Assembly: GCF_013155545.1 (NCBI RefSeq)
Contig: NZ_JABJVV010000005.1
Location: forward strand, 267,199-331,198
Source: Caenimonas soli
Lineage (GTDB): Bacteria > Pseudomonadota > Gammaproteobacteria > Burkholderiales > Burkholderiaceae_C
Direction of reading: 5' to 3'
Length of the DNA: 64,000 bases
The stretch's first letter is position 1. Each line of letters begins with the position of its first letter. Under the pieces are notes generated by a model, which saw only the letters and a list, made by a program, of their open reading frames with translations, searched no databases and was not told where the DNA came from. Made by a program: the position numbers and the translations under genes. Below are positions 26,781-36,959 of the stretch, in pieces.

Positions 26781-27945
26781 ATCCCTGGCCCAGCTGGTCG
26801 GGCAAAGCGTCAACGACATCGATACCCCCGCCCTGGTCGTGGACCTGGACGCGATGAAGCGCAACCTGTCGCGCATGGCCGAGTTCGCGCGCAAGCACGA
26901 CGTGCGCTGGCGCCCCCACGCCAAGATGCACAAGAGCGTGGCGCTGGCCAAGCTGCAGATGCAGGCCGGGGCCGTGGGCGTGTGCGTGCAGAAAACCGCG
27001 GAGGCCGAAGCCATGGCCGCCGGCGGCATCTACAACATCTACATCAGCAACGAAGTCATCGCCCCGCAGAAGCTGGCGCGCGTAGCGGCGCTGGCGCACC
27101 GGGTGTCGGCCGAGAACGGCCGGCTGGCGATAGCCGTGGACAGCACCGAGGGCGTGATCCGCCTGGCCCAGGCGATGAACCAGGCACGCAGCCATCACGG
27201 CGCGGCCGCCGTGATCGATGTTTTCGTGGAGATCGACGTCGGCCAGCATCGCTGCGGAGTTCCGCCGGGCGAAGCCGCCGTGGCGCTGGCGCAGGAGATC
27301 CGCAAACACCCCGCCCTGCGATTCGGCGGGCTGCAGGCCTATCACGGCAAGGCGCAGCACATGCGCGGCGCGAAAGAGCGGCGCGACGCCATCGCCATCG
27401 TCATGGACGAGGTCGTCTATACCCGTAAGCTGATCGAGGCCGAAGGCATGCCGGTTGACCTGGTGACCGGCGCAGGCACCGGCACCATGGTGTGCGAGGC
27501 GGCCAGCGGCGTGTTCGGCGAGCTCCAGGCGGGCTCCTTCATGTTCATGGATGCCGACTATGCCGCCAACGAGCGCGATCCCGCGCAGCCCCATTTCGAG
27601 CACGCCTTGTTCGTCAAGAGCCAGGTCATCAGTTCGCGCGCGGACTATGCAGTGTGCGACGCCGGCCACAAGAGCCATGCGATCGATTCGGGCCTGCCCA
27701 AGGTGCTTGCCTTCGACCCCGAGAGCGAACTGGACTACCTCAATGGCGGCGACGAACACGGCATCCTGCAACCGGCCGGGGCCAGCCGGCGGGTACCCGC
27801 GATCGGCCGCATGCTGTGGCTGATTCCCGGCCATTGCGACCCGACCGTGAACCTGCACGACTTCATGATCGGCGTCGCCGGCGGGCTGCGCAAAGGCACG
27901 GTGGAGACCATCATCAGGGTTGACGCCAGAGGCGCCCTGACCTGA
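26752..27945 (+). CDS. D-threonine aldolase/DSD1-family PLP enzyme
   Basis: 397-aa fold-type III PLP enzyme with an alanine-racemase-like N-terminal barrel. The PLP lysine is K58 in RPHAKMHKS; the C-terminal metal pair H361/C362 in PGHCDP is typical of D-threonine aldolase, 3-hydroxy-aspartate aldolase and eukaryotic-type D-serine dehydratase. It cleaves or dehydrates D-beta-hydroxy amino acids in the cytoplasm. Exact substrate is uncertain. Confidence 0.87.
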   Translation: MKPPTKTPSESLAQLVGQSVNDIDTPALVVDLDAMKRNLSRMAEFARKHDVRWRPHAKMHKSVALAKLQMQAGAVGVCVQKTAEAEAMAAGGIYNIYISNEVIAPQKLARVAALAHRVSAENGRLAIAVDSTEGVIRLAQAMNQARSHHGAAAVIDVFVEIDVGQHRCGVPPGEAAVALAQEIRKHPALRFGGLQAYHGKAQHMRGAKERRDAIAIVMDEVVYTRKLIEAEGMPVDLVTGAGTGTMVCEAASGVFGELQAGSFMFMDADYAANERDPAQPHFEHALFVKSQVISSRADYAVCDAGHKSHAIDSGLPKVLAFDPESELDYLNGGDEHGILQPAGASRRVPAIGRMLWLIPGHCDPTVNLHDFMIGVAGGLRKGTVETIIRVDARGALT

Positions 27946-27964
27946 TCGCGGGAGAATCCGGGGC

Positions 27965-29734
27965 ATGAGTCCCAGTCAGGTCATCGTCCTCGCGACGCCG
28001 GTTTTCTTCCTGCTGATCGCCATCGAATTCGCGTGGGGTTGGGCGCGCAAGCGCAACACCTACCGTTTGAACGACGCAATCAACAGCATCAGCCTGGGCA
28101 TGCTCAGCCAGATCAGCGCCGTATTCACGCGGCTGTTTCGCATTGGCATCTACACGGCCATCTACGGCTCGGTGGCGCTGATCCATAACGAGGCCTTCTG
28201 GACCACCTGGTACGGCTGGCTGCTGGCATTGGTGTTCTACGACCTGTGTTACTACTGGCTGCACCGCGCCGGCCACGAGACCGCGATTTTCTGGGCGGCG
28301 CATGTGGTGCATCACCAGAGCCAGGACTACAACCTTTCCACGGCCTTGCGCCAGACCAGCTCCGGTGCGTTGCTGGGCTGGATTTTTTACGTGCCGATGG
28401 CGCTGGCCGGGGTGCCGCCGCTGGTCTTCGGCGTGGTGGCGTTGATCGACCTGCTCTACCAGTTCTGGGTCCACACCGAGCATGTGCCCAAACTGGGATG
28501 GTTCGACCGCTGGTTCTGCTCGCCCTCCAACCATCGCGTGCACCACGCCGTCAACGACCGCTACCTGGACCGCAACTACGGCGGCATCCTGATCATCTGG
28601 GACCGCATCTTCGGCAGCTTCAAGGAAGAGGACGAGAAGTGTATCTACGGCACTCGCAGCCCCCTGAACAGCTGGGACCCGCTCTGGTCGAACGCCGAGG
28701 TCTATTGGGCATTGGCCAAGGATTCCTGGCACGCGCGCAACTGGCTGGACAAGCTGCGCGTCTGGTTCAAGCCGCCGGGCTGGCGGCCGGCCGACGTGGC
28801 GGCACGCTTTCCCAAGCCGGCGTTCGACATCGCTGGGCTGGAGCGCTATCACCCGCCCGTCAGCCGGGCAGCCGCCTGGTTCGGCGCGATCCAGTTCGTG
28901 GTGCTGCTGCAGGGCGTGGCCTTGTTCCTGTGGCACGCCGACAGCATGCCACTCTCCCAATCGAGCGTCTGGCTGGCCGTCTTGGCTGCGGGCCTGTGGG
29001 CAGTGGGCGCGGTGATGCAGGGCCGGCTGACGGTGTTGGCGGCGCTGCTGATCGAGGCGGCGGCGCTGGCGACGGCAACGGGCGCGGAGGGCCTGGTGGA
29101 ACTGCATCGGGTATTCAAGCCGCTCGCCATGCTGCTGGCCCTCTTCTACGTGGCCAACGCAATGCAATTGCTCGCCACCCGCAACCGGTTCGGCCTGCTC
29201 CTGGTGGCCGGCCTGGCGTTCTCGCTGGCGGGGGATTGCTTCCTGATGTTCCCGGGCTTCTTCATTCCCGGGCTGGTGGCCTTCCTTATCGCCCACCTGT
29301 TCTACATCGCCCTGTTCAAGCAGGGCCTGCCCTGGTTCCCGAGCCGGCGCGCGCTCGTCGTCACGCTGGGACTGGGCGTGGCGATGTACGCCTTCCTCTT
29401 CAACGGCCTCGACCCCGTGCTCAGGATCGCCGTCGCGGCCTATGTGGTGGTGATTGCGCTGATGGCCGCGCAGGCCATCGGCCGGGCGACGGTGCTGCGC
29501 AACAAGGCATCGATCGCGGTGGCTGTGGGTGCCGGCTTCTTCATGCTGAGCGATTCACTGCTCGCCACCAACAAGTTCGCCTTGCCACTTCCGATGGCGC
29601 AGTTCTGGGTATTGGCAACGTATTACGTCGCACAAATCTTGATCGCTTGCAACGCCATGCCTGCGGCCCCGGCCGTTGCGTCTCACTCGGCGAACAGCTC
29701 GCCCTCGCTTTTCGGCGGCGCCACGCCCAGGTGA
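27965..29734 (+). CDS. Fatty acid hydroxylase/sterol desaturase domain fused to YhhN/TMEM86 lysoplasmalogenase-like domain
   Basis: 589-aa membrane protein. The N-terminal half has the di-iron histidine clusters H100/H104, H113/H116/H117 and H190/H193/H194, typical of the fatty acid hydroxylase superfamily that includes alkylglycerol monooxygenase. From about residue 370 a second multi-helix domain ([33 protein letters not shown]; [17 protein letters not shown]) resembles YhhN/TMEM86, the lysoplasmalogenase family. Both domains are associated with ether lipids in animals. The 3' end overlaps the convergent ruvB end by 52 bp. Confidence 0.85.
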   Translation: MSPSQVIVLATPVFFLLIAIEFAWGWARKRNTYRLNDAINSISLGMLSQISAVFTRLFRIGIYTAIYGSVALIHNEAFWTTWYGWLLALVFYDLCYYWLHRAGHETAIFWAAHVVHHQSQDYNLSTALRQTSSGALLGWIFYVPMALAGVPPLVFGVVALIDLLYQFWVHTEHVPKLGWFDRWFCSPSNHRVHHAVNDRYLDRNYGGILIIWDRIFGSFKEEDEKCIYGTRSPLNSWDPLWSNAEVYWALAKDSWHARNWLDKLRVWFKPPGWRPADVAARFPKPAFDIAGLERYHPPVSRAAAWFGAIQFVVLLQGVALFLWHADSMPLSQSSVWLAVLAAGLWAVGAVMQGRLTVLAALLIEAAALATATGAEGLVELHRVFKPLAMLLALFYVANAMQLLATRNRFGLLLVAGLAFSLAGDCFLMFPGFFIPGLVAFLIAHLFYIALFKQGLPWFPSRRALVVTLGLGVAMYAFLFNGLDPVLRIAVAAYVVVIALMAAQAIGRATVLRNKASIAVAVGAGFFMLSDSLLATNKFALPLPMAQFWVLATYYVAQILIACNAMPAAPAVASHSANSSPSLFGGATPR

Positions 29735-30741
29735 CGGAAAGCGGCCAGTGTGGCGATGCGGCCGCGCGGCGTGCGCTGCAGATAGCCCTGCTGGATCAGA
29801 TAGGGTTCGATCACGTCTTCGATCGTGTCGCGCTCTTCGCCGATGCTGGCGGCGATGTTGTCCAGGCCCACCGGCCCGCCGTCGAAGCGGTGGATCACGG
29901 CCTCGAGCAGCTTGCGGTCCATCACGTCGAATCCCTGCGGATCGACGTCCAGCATGGCCAGCGCCTTGTTCGCTATATCCTTGGTGATGTGGCCCGTGCC
30001 CTTGACGTCGGCGTAGTCGCGAACGCGGCGCAGCAGCCGGTTGGCGATACGCGGCGTTCCACGTGAGCGCCTGGCGATTTCGGCGCCGCCCTCCTCCTCC
30101 ATCGGCGCCTTGAGCAGGCCCGCGCTGCGCTTGACGATGCGGGCCAGTTCCTCGGCGGTGTAGAACTCCAGTCGCGCCACGATGCCGAAGCGGTCGCGCA
30201 GCGGATTGGTGAGCATGCCGGCGCGCGTCGTTGCGCCCACCAGCGTGAAAGGCTGCAGGTCCAGCTTGATCGACCGCGCCGCGGGGCCCTCGCCGATCAT
30301 GATGTCGATCTGGTAATCCTCCAGCGCCGGGTAGAGGATTTCTTCGACCACCGGAGAGAGCCGATGGATCTCGTCGATGAAGAGGACGTCGTTCTTCTCG
30401 AGGTTGGTGAGCAGCGCCGCCAGGTCTTTGGGCTTTTCCAGAACCGGCCCGGAGGTCTGCCGCAGGTTCACCCCCAGCTCATGCGCGATGATGTGCGACA
30501 GCGTGGTCTTGCCCAGGCCGGGCGGGCCGAACAGCAGCACGTGGTCCATGGCCTCGCCGCGCTTGCGGGCCGCGCCGATGAAGATCTCCAGCTGCTCGCG
30601 CGTCTTCGACTGGCCGACGTATTCGTCCAGCAGCTTGGGCCGCAGCGCGCGCTCTATCGCCTCTTCGTTGGGAGACGCCGGCGCGGCCGACACCACCCGG
30701 TTGGGCGGAGGCAGCTCGAAGTCGTCGGTCTGGATGCTCAT
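29683..30741 (-). CDS. ruvB: Holliday junction branch migration ATPase RuvB
   Basis: 352-aa AAA+ motor that drives branch migration with RuvA. Walker [11 protein letters not shown], Walker B FIDEIHRL, sensor GATTRAG, arginine finger region, and the C-terminal winged helix ([12 protein letters not shown]) are intact. Start overlaps the ruvA stop by 4 bp (ATGA). It converges on the upstream membrane protein gene with overlapping 3' ends. Confidence 0.98.
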   Translation of the reverse strand: MSIQTDDFELPPPNRVVSAAPASPNEEAIERALRPKLLDEYVGQSKTREQLEIFIGAARKRGEAMDHVLLFGPPGLGKTTLSHIIAHELGVNLRQTSGPVLEKPKDLAALLTNLEKNDVLFIDEIHRLSPVVEEILYPALEDYQIDIMIGEGPAARSIKLDLQPFTLVGATTRAGMLTNPLRDRFGIVARLEFYTAEELARIVKRSAGLLKAPMEEEGGAEIARRSRGTPRIANRLLRRVRDYADVKGTGHITKDIANKALAMLDVDPQGFDVMDRKLLEAVIHRFDGGPVGLDNIAASIGEERDTIEDVIEPYLIQQGYLQRTPRGRIATLAAFRHLGVAPPKSEGELFAE

Positions 30742-31313
30742 TTATTCAGGGCCTTCAAGGCCAGCTTGATGCCCTCGCTCACGCCCACATCCTTCGGCAG
30801 CGCCTTGAGCGAGGCAGCTGCCTCCTTGTCGCTGTAGCCCAGGGCCACGAGGGCCTGCAGGATGTCGGTTTGCGAATCGCTCGTGGCACCGCCCGCGCCC
30901 AGCCCGAGGTCGGGGCCGAATTTGCCCTTGAGTTCCAGCAGCAGGCGTTCGGCCGTCTTCTTGCCGATGCCCGGCACCTTGACCAGCCGGCCGGCATCCT
31001 GCGCTGTCACGGCCTGCGCGATGTCGGCGACGCTCATGCCGCTCAAGACCGAGAGGGCCGTGCGCGGGCCCACGCCCGATATCTTGATCAGCTGGCGGAA
31101 GGCTTCGCGCTCGCCGCTGGAGCCGAAGCCATAGAGCAACTGGGCGTCCTCGCGCACCACCAGGTGCGTGAGCAGCGTGACCTTCTCGCCCGCAGCGGGC
31201 AGGTTGTAGAAAGTGCTCATGGGCACGTCGACCTCGTAGCCGACGCCGTTGCAGTCCACAACAATCTGGGGCGGATTCTTGTCCGCCAGCACGCCTTGCA
31301 GTCGTCCGATCAT
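30738..31313 (-). CDS. ruvA: Holliday junction DNA-binding protein RuvA
   Basis: 191-aa tetrameric junction-binding protein. N-terminal [14 protein letters not shown] fold, helix-hairpin-helix segments ([32 protein letters not shown]) and the C-terminal RuvB-binding domain are present. It is cotranscribed with ruvB; ruvC is not adjacent. The two-component genes start right behind it on the same strand. Confidence 0.98.
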   Translation of the reverse strand: MIGRLQGVLADKNPPQIVVDCNGVGYEVDVPMSTFYNLPAAGEKVTLLTHLVVREDAQLLYGFGSSGEREAFRQLIKISGVGPRTALSVLSGMSVADIAQAVTAQDAGRLVKVPGIGKKTAERLLLELKGKFGPDLGLGAGGATSDSQTDILQALVALGYSDKEAAASLKALPKDVGVSEGIKLALKALNK

Positions 31314-31320
31314 GCTGTGC

Positions 31321-31980
31321 TCAGAGATTGACCAGCCCGCGCCGGGCGGCCTCTAGCGTGGCTTCGGCACGGGAGGAAACGTCGAGCTTGCGGTAGATCT
31401 GTCTGATGTGCGTGGCCACCGTGTGGCGCGACAGACCGAATTGCTGGGCGACCTCGGGCAGCGTGTAGCCCTTGGCGACACGCTGAAGCACCTCGGTTTC
31501 GCGTTCCGTCAGCCCGGCGTCCTTGTCCAGTTGGCGCAGCAGCGCCTCCCGCTTCTGGGCCGCATCACCAAAATAGGCGAGCACACGCCGCGCGATCGGT
31601 GGCGACAGGGGCGGCTCGCCCTGGGTCATGCGCAGCAACTGCGCGACCAGCGCCTCGCGTGGCTGTTCTTTCAGAAGATAGCCGAAAGCCCCGGCCTGCA
31701 AGGCGGGAAACAGGTGCTCATCGTCGTCGTAGATCGTGACCACGACCGGCAGGGCCTTCGGCTGCCGGCCATGCAGGGCGGAAACGACGTCGATGCCGCT
31801 GCCGTCCGGCAGTCCGAGGTCGATCAGCGCCAGGTCGAAGCTCTCGCGCTCCACGCAGGCCAGGCCTTCGTCCAGTCGCGCGGCCTCGACCACGCGCAAG
31901 CCGGGGAAGGCCTCGCGAGCCACCTCGGCCAGCCAACTGCGGATTTCCGGCAGGTCTTCGATCACCAGGGCGCTTTTCAT
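31321..31980 (-). CDS. NarL/LuxR-type response regulator
   Basis: 219-aa regulator. Receiver domain with phospho-acceptor D54 ([10 protein letters not shown]), then a LuxR helix-turn-helix ([24 protein letters not shown]). Its start overlaps the stop of the histidine kinase (ATGA), so they form a matched pair. Target genes are not evident from the surroundings. Confidence 0.93.
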   Translation of the reverse strand: MKSALVIEDLPEIRSWLAEVAREAFPGLRVVEAARLDEGLACVERESFDLALIDLGLPDGSGIDVVSALHGRQPKALPVVVTIYDDDEHLFPALQAGAFGYLLKEQPREALVAQLLRMTQGEPPLSPPIARRVLAYFGDAAQKREALLRQLDKDAGLTERETEVLQRVAKGYTLPEVAQQFGLSRHTVATHIRQIYRKLDVSSRAEATLEAARRGLVNL

Positions 31981-34160
31981 ACGCTGTCGATATTAGCGGA
32001 TTGCCCTGCCAGGGGAATCCAGACCCGCAGCCGGGTGCCGCCGCTGTCCGGGTGCTCGAAGCGATACTTGCCCTGGAGGCTGCGCACGCGCCGCTCGATG
32101 TTGGCCAGCCCATGTCCCAGGCCGCGGTCATGCGGCGCGGCGGCCAGGCCGCGTCCGTCGTCTTCGATCGTCATGTGCAGCTCGCCATCGGCCAGGCCAA
32201 AACGGACGCTGCAGCGCGTGCCCCCGCTGTGCCGGATCGCGTTGGACAAGGCCTCGCGAAGGATCCGCGTGAGCTGCACGTGGGTCCGCGCAGGCAGCAC
32301 CAGTCCCGCCGGCAACTCCTCGGCCAGCCAGTCGGCCTGGAAACCCGCGGCGGCCAGGCGGGTGACCGATTCCGCGCGCCAATCCGCCAGCACATCGTCC
32401 ACGCCGGCGGGTTCGCCGGCCAATCCACGCACCGACAGGCGCATCTCGTCCAGCGCCTGCCGCGCCATGCCGGCGATGCGTTCGCGGCTTGCATGGCTGC
32501 TGGCCTGGGCGATGGTCAGCAGCTGGGCTCCCAGGTCATCGTGCAGATCGGAGGCGATGCGCCGCCGCTCCTGGCGGGCGCCGTACTCGAAGGCCTCGGC
32601 CGACGCGACGCCATGGCGTACCAGGTTGCAGATCTCCTGCGCGCGCCGTGCATCCGCAGGATTGAACAGCCGCGCGCCCCGCTCGGGCAGGCCCAGTTCC
32701 AGCGGTTCCAGCGCAGGCCCGGCCGCTACGCACAGCCGCCGGCCTTGCGCCGTTCCGCCAGTGGCCGCGCCCGGCGCCGCGACGGAGATGCTTTGCGGCT
32801 GGAACACCGTTTCCCACAGCCGTTGCCAGAGCTGGTTCAGCCGTGCGCGATCCCCGTGGCCCTGGGTGACGAGTTCCAGGATCAGCGGCAGGACCTCCCG
32901 CGTGTCGGGCAATGCACCTCGCTGCATCCGGCGCCACAGCGTCTGGCGCAGGGGGAAATACAGCCAGCCGGCCAGCGCCAGTGCCAGCGCAAAGGCGATA
33001 TCTTCGCGCCACTCCAAGGCCATGAGCAGGAACAAGTCCAAGACCACGACGAGCAGCCCGCCCAGGAACCACAGCCATGCGCGCGGCCACCAGGCCTCGA
33101 GCTGAAACAGGCCGATGCGCGTCACCAAGGGCACCAGCCCTATGAACACCAGTGCCACGATCCCCAGGCCGTAGATTTGTGGAATCACCACGATGACGTG
33201 GCCAGTGGCCCCGATGGCGTAGGCCACGGAAACAGCCGACAAGCCGGCGAAGAGCAGCAGCCCGAACCACTTGAGCTGCGCGCGCAGCACCGGGTCGCCT
33301 CGCGTTGCGCGCCACTGCAAGACATACACCGTGGCCAACAACGCGCTCACGAGCACCATGGGCAGACGGAAAGCCAAGGCAAAGCTGGACACCCACTGGC
33401 CGGCATCGAGAAACGCCGAGACGCTCGTGATCGCGACCAGCAGCCAGAGCAGCCAGTTGCCGCCGAGCCGTCGCGGATGCAACCAGAGCAGCGCGCACAA
33501 GCCACCCAGCACCATGAACTGACACGTGTGGGTAGCCAGGTGCAGCGCCTGCCAGCCCCCGGGCGGCTGGGTCAGCAGCCGCGAACCCCAGGTCGCGGCG
33601 CCGAGCATGGCAAGGCCGTAACCGGTGCTGGCCATCAGATAGCAGGCCGTGGCCGAACTGCGAGGCTGGTACACCCACATGCCCAGCCCGACGGACAAGG
33701 ACAGCAGGGCCACCACCCAGGGGAACCAGAACCTGGGCCCCAACTCGGCGAGTTCCCGCTCCATCGGTGCCACCCGAGCCACCCCAGTGGCGTGGTGAAC
33801 CTGCACCTCCCGGGCCTGCAGCGCTTGCCAGAGCCTGCGGTGTTCGGCAAAGAAGGCGTTGTGCTCGCGATATAGGTTGTGGAAGGCGGCGCTCTCGATC
33901 AGGAGTGCGGCGGTAAGCGGCACCTTGGCGCCATTGCCCTCGATCGCGGTGACGCCCTGCAAAGGGAGGCGCTCCGGCTGTACCGGCTCCGCCACCACGC
34001 CCGACGACTCCGCCACGAAACGCCAGCCCAGCGAGGGCTCGGCCAGCGCACGGTACAGGGTGGCTCCGGCCGCTACGACGATGAACGCGAAGGCCAGCCA
34101 CAACCGCGCCGTGCGATTTGACCCGACAATCGTCCCTCCAAACCAAGCTTGAAAGCCCAT
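31977..34160 (-). CDS. Membrane sensor histidine kinase (HisKA_3 type)
   Basis: 727-aa kinase. One N-terminal membrane helix, an extracytoplasmic region (~30-150), then several hydrophobic helices (~155-400), and a cytoplasmic kinase end: H540 in RRRIASDLHDDLGAQLL (HisKA_3) and HATPase with EALSNAIRHS and DRGLGHGLANIERR. It resembles NarX/DesK-class kinases pairing with NarL regulators. The start could be ATG 34160 or ATG 34178; either sits on top of the divergent phoH start. Confidence 0.85.
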   Translation of the reverse strand: MGFQAWFGGTIVGSNRTARLWLAFAFIVVAAGATLYRALAEPSLGWRFVAESSGVVAEPVQPERLPLQGVTAIEGNGAKVPLTAALLIESAAFHNLYREHNAFFAEHRRLWQALQAREVQVHHATGVARVAPMERELAELGPRFWFPWVVALLSLSVGLGMWVYQPRSSATACYLMASTGYGLAMLGAATWGSRLLTQPPGGWQALHLATHTCQFMVLGGLCALLWLHPRRLGGNWLLWLLVAITSVSAFLDAGQWVSSFALAFRLPMVLVSALLATVYVLQWRATRGDPVLRAQLKWFGLLLFAGLSAVSVAYAIGATGHVIVVIPQIYGLGIVALVFIGLVPLVTRIGLFQLEAWWPRAWLWFLGGLLVVVLDLFLLMALEWREDIAFALALALAGWLYFPLRQTLWRRMQRGALPDTREVLPLILELVTQGHGDRARLNQLWQRLWETVFQPQSISVAAPGAATGGTAQGRRLCVAAGPALEPLELGLPERGARLFNPADARRAQEICNLVRHGVASAEAFEYGARQERRRIASDLHDDLGAQLLTIAQASSHASRERIAGMARQALDEMRLSVRGLAGEPAGVDDVLADWRAESVTRLAAAGFQADWLAEELPAGLVLPARTHVQLTRILREALSNAIRHSGGTRCSVRFGLADGELHMTIEDDGRGLAAAPHDRGLGHGLANIERRVRSLQGKYRFEHPDSGGTRLRVWIPLAGQSANIDSV

Positions 34161-34163
34161 CCG

Positions 34164-35108
34164 TTGATTCTGCGTCATTCGTTCAGCCCGCCCAGCAACT
34201 CCCGCCTGGCCCATCTTTGCGGCCCCACCGACGAGCACCTGCGCACTATAGAAACCGCGCTGCAGGTTCGCATCCAGCACCGGCAGGAGCAGTTCAAGAT
34301 CGACGGCGCCAAGGCGAAGGCGCAGCGCGCCCTGGACGTGCTTCAGGCGCTCTACGAGATCGCCGGTCGGCCGATCTCCCCCGACAAGGTGCAGCTGATG
34401 GTGGCGGGCGACTCGGCGATGGACGAAGACGAGGAAGGCGCGCAGATACTGCACACGCGCCGCAGCGACCTCAGGGCCCGCACGCCCAACCAGAGCGTGT
34501 ACCTGGACAACATCGCCAACCACGACATCACCTTCGGCATCGGCCCCGCCGGCACCGGCAAGACCTACCTCGCCGTGGCCTGCGCAGTCGATGCGCTGGA
34601 GCGCAGCGCAGTGCAGCGCATCGTCCTGACGCGGCCGGCGGTCGAAGCCGGCGAGAAGCTGGGTTTCCTGCCCGGCGATCTCTCGCAGAAGGTCGATCCG
34701 TACCTGCGCCCCCTGTACGACGCGCTGTACGAGCTGATGGGTTTCGATAAGGTCGTCAAGGCTTTCGAGCGCCAGGCGCTGGAGATCGCGCCGCTGGCCT
34801 TTATGCGCGGCCGCACCCTGAACAATGCCTTCGTCATCCTGGACGAAGCGCAGAACACGACGCCCGAGCAGATGAAGATGTTCCTCACGCGCATCGGCTT
34901 CGGCGCCAAGGCGGTGGTGACGGGCGACATCAGCCAGATCGATTTGCCCAAGGGCCAACTGAGCGGCCTGATCGAGGCGGAACGTATCCTCAAGCGGGTC
35001 AAGGGCATCGCCCACACCCGCTTCACCAGCGCCGACGTGGTGCGGCACCCGCTGGTGGCGCGCATCGTCGATGCCTACGACGCCGCGCGCAAGAGCGATG
35101 CGAAGTAG
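34164..35108 (+). CDS. PhoH-like ATPase
   Basis: About 314-aa RNA-associated ATPase of the PhoH family, commonly encoded with ybeY. Walker [12 protein letters not shown] and Walker [12 protein letters not shown] are intact. No ATG lies near the expected N-terminus; the family opening ILRHSFSPP suggests a TTG start at 34164 with GAAAG upstream, while another TTG at 34149 would add five residues. Overlaps the divergent kinase 5' end if that starts at 34178. YbeY follows with an 11-bp overlap. Confidence 0.93.
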   Translation: MILRHSFSPPSNSRLAHLCGPTDEHLRTIETALQVRIQHRQEQFKIDGAKAKAQRALDVLQALYEIAGRPISPDKVQLMVAGDSAMDEDEEGAQILHTRRSDLRARTPNQSVYLDNIANHDITFGIGPAGTGKTYLAVACAVDALERSAVQRIVLTRPAVEAGEKLGFLPGDLSQKVDPYLRPLYDALYELMGFDKVVKAFERQALEIAPLAFMRGRTLNNAFVILDEAQNTTPEQMKMFLTRIGFGAKAVVTGDISQIDLPKGQLSGLIEAERILKRVKGIAHTRFTSADVVRHPLVARIVDAYDAARKSDAK

Positions 35109-35559
35109 CGCCACCCTACCGCTGGACCTCACGCTGCAGTTCGGGCAATTCAAGGCAGCGGCTGCGCACCGGACACTGCTCAAGCGAGCCGACGTGGCCC
35201 GCTGGGTGTCTCACGCATTGGCGCGGCCCGGCGAAATTGCCGTGCGCATCGTCGGCGAGGACGAAGGCCGCGCGCTCAACCTGCAGTACCGCGGCAAGGA
35301 CTACGCCACCAACGTGCTGACCTTCGACTACGCGCGCGAACCCGTGGTGATGGCCGACCTGGTGCTGTGCGGCCCGGTGGTCGAGCGCGAAGCGCGCGAA
35401 CAGCGCAAACCGCTCCAGGCCCATTACGCGCATTTGCTGGTGCACGGCACGCTGCATGCGCAGGGCTGGGATCACGAAAGCAATGAACGCGACGCGCTGG
35501 AGATGGAAGCGCTGGAAATCCTGCTGCTGGGCTCGCTGGGCCTCGACAACCCGTATTAG
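35098..35559 (+). CDS. ybeY: Endoribonuclease YbeY
   Basis: 153-aa rRNA maturation and ribosome quality-control endonuclease. The zinc motif [11 protein letters not shown] supplies H116, H120 and H126, and [14 protein letters not shown] is typical. ATG 35098 overlaps the phoH stop; a longer start at 35071 is less likely. The stop codon overlaps the convergent dtd stop. Confidence 0.95.
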   Translation: MRSSATLPLDLTLQFGQFKAAAAHRTLLKRADVARWVSHALARPGEIAVRIVGEDEGRALNLQYRGKDYATNVLTFDYAREPVVMADLVLCGPVVEREAREQRKPLQAHYAHLLVHGTLHAQGWDHESNERDALEMEALEILLLGSLGLDNPY

Positions 35560-35996
35560 CGAACGGTCAGCGGAATCGTCACCGGCCCGTCGTTGACCAG
35601 GTGCAGCTTCATGTCGGCGGCGAATTCACCCGTTTGCACGACGGGATGCGCCGCCCGGGCCTGCGCCACCAGGTAGTCGTAGAGCCGCCGTCCCTCCAGC
35701 GGCTCGGCCGCATTGGTGAAGCTGGGGCGGTTGCCGCCTGTGGTGTCGGCGGCCAGCGTGAACTGGCTCACCAGCAACAGCCCACCCTCCATGTCCTGCA
35801 CGCTCCGGTTCATCTTGCCGGCGTCGTCGCTGAAGATGCGCAGCTTGAGGATCTTGGCCAGCAGCTTGTCGGCCTGCGCCTCGGTGTCGCCGCGCTCGGC
35901 GCAGACCAGCACCAAGAGGCCGGCGCCGATTTCGCCAATGGTCAAACCGTCCACCACGACGCGGGCTTGGCTCACTCTCTGGATCACGCTGATCAA
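35556..35996 (-). CDS. dtd: D-aminoacyl-tRNA deacylase
   Basis: 146-aa proofreading enzyme that hydrolyses D-aminoacyl-tRNAs. The [17 protein letters not shown] motif (active-site SQFTL) and the closing NDGPVTIPL are diagnostic. It starts with TTG at 35996, overlapping the stop of the upstream cation transporter (TTGA), so translation is probably coupled and weak. Confidence 0.95.
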   Translation of the reverse strand: MISVIQRVSQARVVVDGLTIGEIGAGLLVLVCAERGDTEAQADKLLAKILKLRIFSDDAGKMNRSVQDMEGGLLLVSQFTLAADTTGGNRPSFTNAAEPLEGRRLYDYLVAQARAAHPVVQTGEFAADMKLHLVNDGPVTIPLTVR

Positions 35997-36907
35997 ATCA
36001 GGTCCTCTTCATCGTCAAAATGCGCTTCCACGTCGCTGGGGAGCAGTTGGATGGTGGCGCGCAGGCCTGGCACGGCGCTCATCAAGGCCTGTTCGACCGA
36101 ACCCCGCACCGCGGCGGCACGGCCCAGCGTCCAGCTTGCCGGCATGTGCATGTGCAGGTCGACGAAACGGCGCTTCCCTGAGCGCCGGCTGGAGATGTGG
36201 TCGAAGCGGATGGTGGGGTGCTTGAAGGTGGCCAGGGTCCGTTCGATGTCGGCCATGATTTCCGGCTCCAGCGCCTCGTCCATCAGTCCCTGCGAGGACT
36301 TCCACATGAGCGACACGCCTTCGCGCAGGATGTTCAGCGCCACCCCTATCGCCACCGCCGGGTCCAGCCATTGCCAGCCGCTCACGGCAACGAGTGCCAC
36401 GCCGACCACGACGCCGGCCGAGGTCCAGACGTCGGTGATCAGGTGGCGGGCGTCGCCTTCGAGCGCGATGGAGCGATGCTGGCGCGCCGACTGCAGCATC
36501 GCCCACGCCAGTGCTCCGTTGATGACCGAGCTCAGGACGGAAAGCGTCAGGCCCCAACCCAGCTGGTCGATGGGCTGCGGAACCAGGAGCCGCTGGATCG
36601 CGGCCCACACGATGCCCAGCGCCGCCACGATGATCAACAGGCCCTCGAAGCCGGAAGAGAAGTATTCGGCCTTGTGGTGGCCATACGGATGCTCCGCGTC
36701 GGCGGGCCGGCGGGCGATGGTCACCATCAGCAGCGCGAACGCCGCGCTCGCGAGGTTGACGAGGGACTCCATCGCATCGGCCAGCAGGCCGACGGAGGCG
36801 GTGATCCACCAGGCCAACGTCTTCAGGGCGATGGTGAGCACTGCCACCGCGATGGAGGCGCGCAGCAGGCCCTCCGGCTTCCAGTGTTGCGGCGCGATAA
36901 GGCTCAT
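35993..36907 (-). CDS. Cation diffusion facilitator family transporter
   Basis: 304-aa CDF metal/proton antiporter in the inner membrane with six predicted helices. Metal-site motifs are seen in ADAMESLVN (~43-51), [11 protein letters not shown] (~72-82) and [12 protein letters not shown] (~152-163); the cytoplasmic C-terminal domain carries [20 protein letters not shown]. Zn, Fe or Mn export is likely. The last residues are acidic (FDDEEDL). Cotranscribed with dtd. Confidence 0.92.
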   Translation of the reverse strand: MSLIAPQHWKPEGLLRASIAVAVLTIALKTLAWWITASVGLLADAMESLVNLASAAFALLMVTIARRPADAEHPYGHHKAEYFSSGFEGLLIIVAALGIVWAAIQRLLVPQPIDQLGWGLTLSVLSSVINGALAWAMLQSARQHRSIALEGDARHLITDVWTSAGVVVGVALVAVSGWQWLDPAVAIGVALNILREGVSLMWKSSQGLMDEALEPEIMADIERTLATFKHPTIRFDHISSRRSGKRRFVDLHMHMPASWTLGRAAAVRGSVEQALMSAVPGLRATIQLLPSDVEAHFDDEEDLI

Positions 36908-36959
36908 GCAGCGATTGTCGGACAAGCCGGCGCGCATGGGCCATGCAAGAATGCGCCCC

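Noticed and set aside
31977..35183. 1,068-residue frame extending the sensor kinase upstream
   Set aside because: The extra N-terminus reads antisense through phoH/ybeY and lacks protein-like character; the kinase starts at 34160 or 34178.
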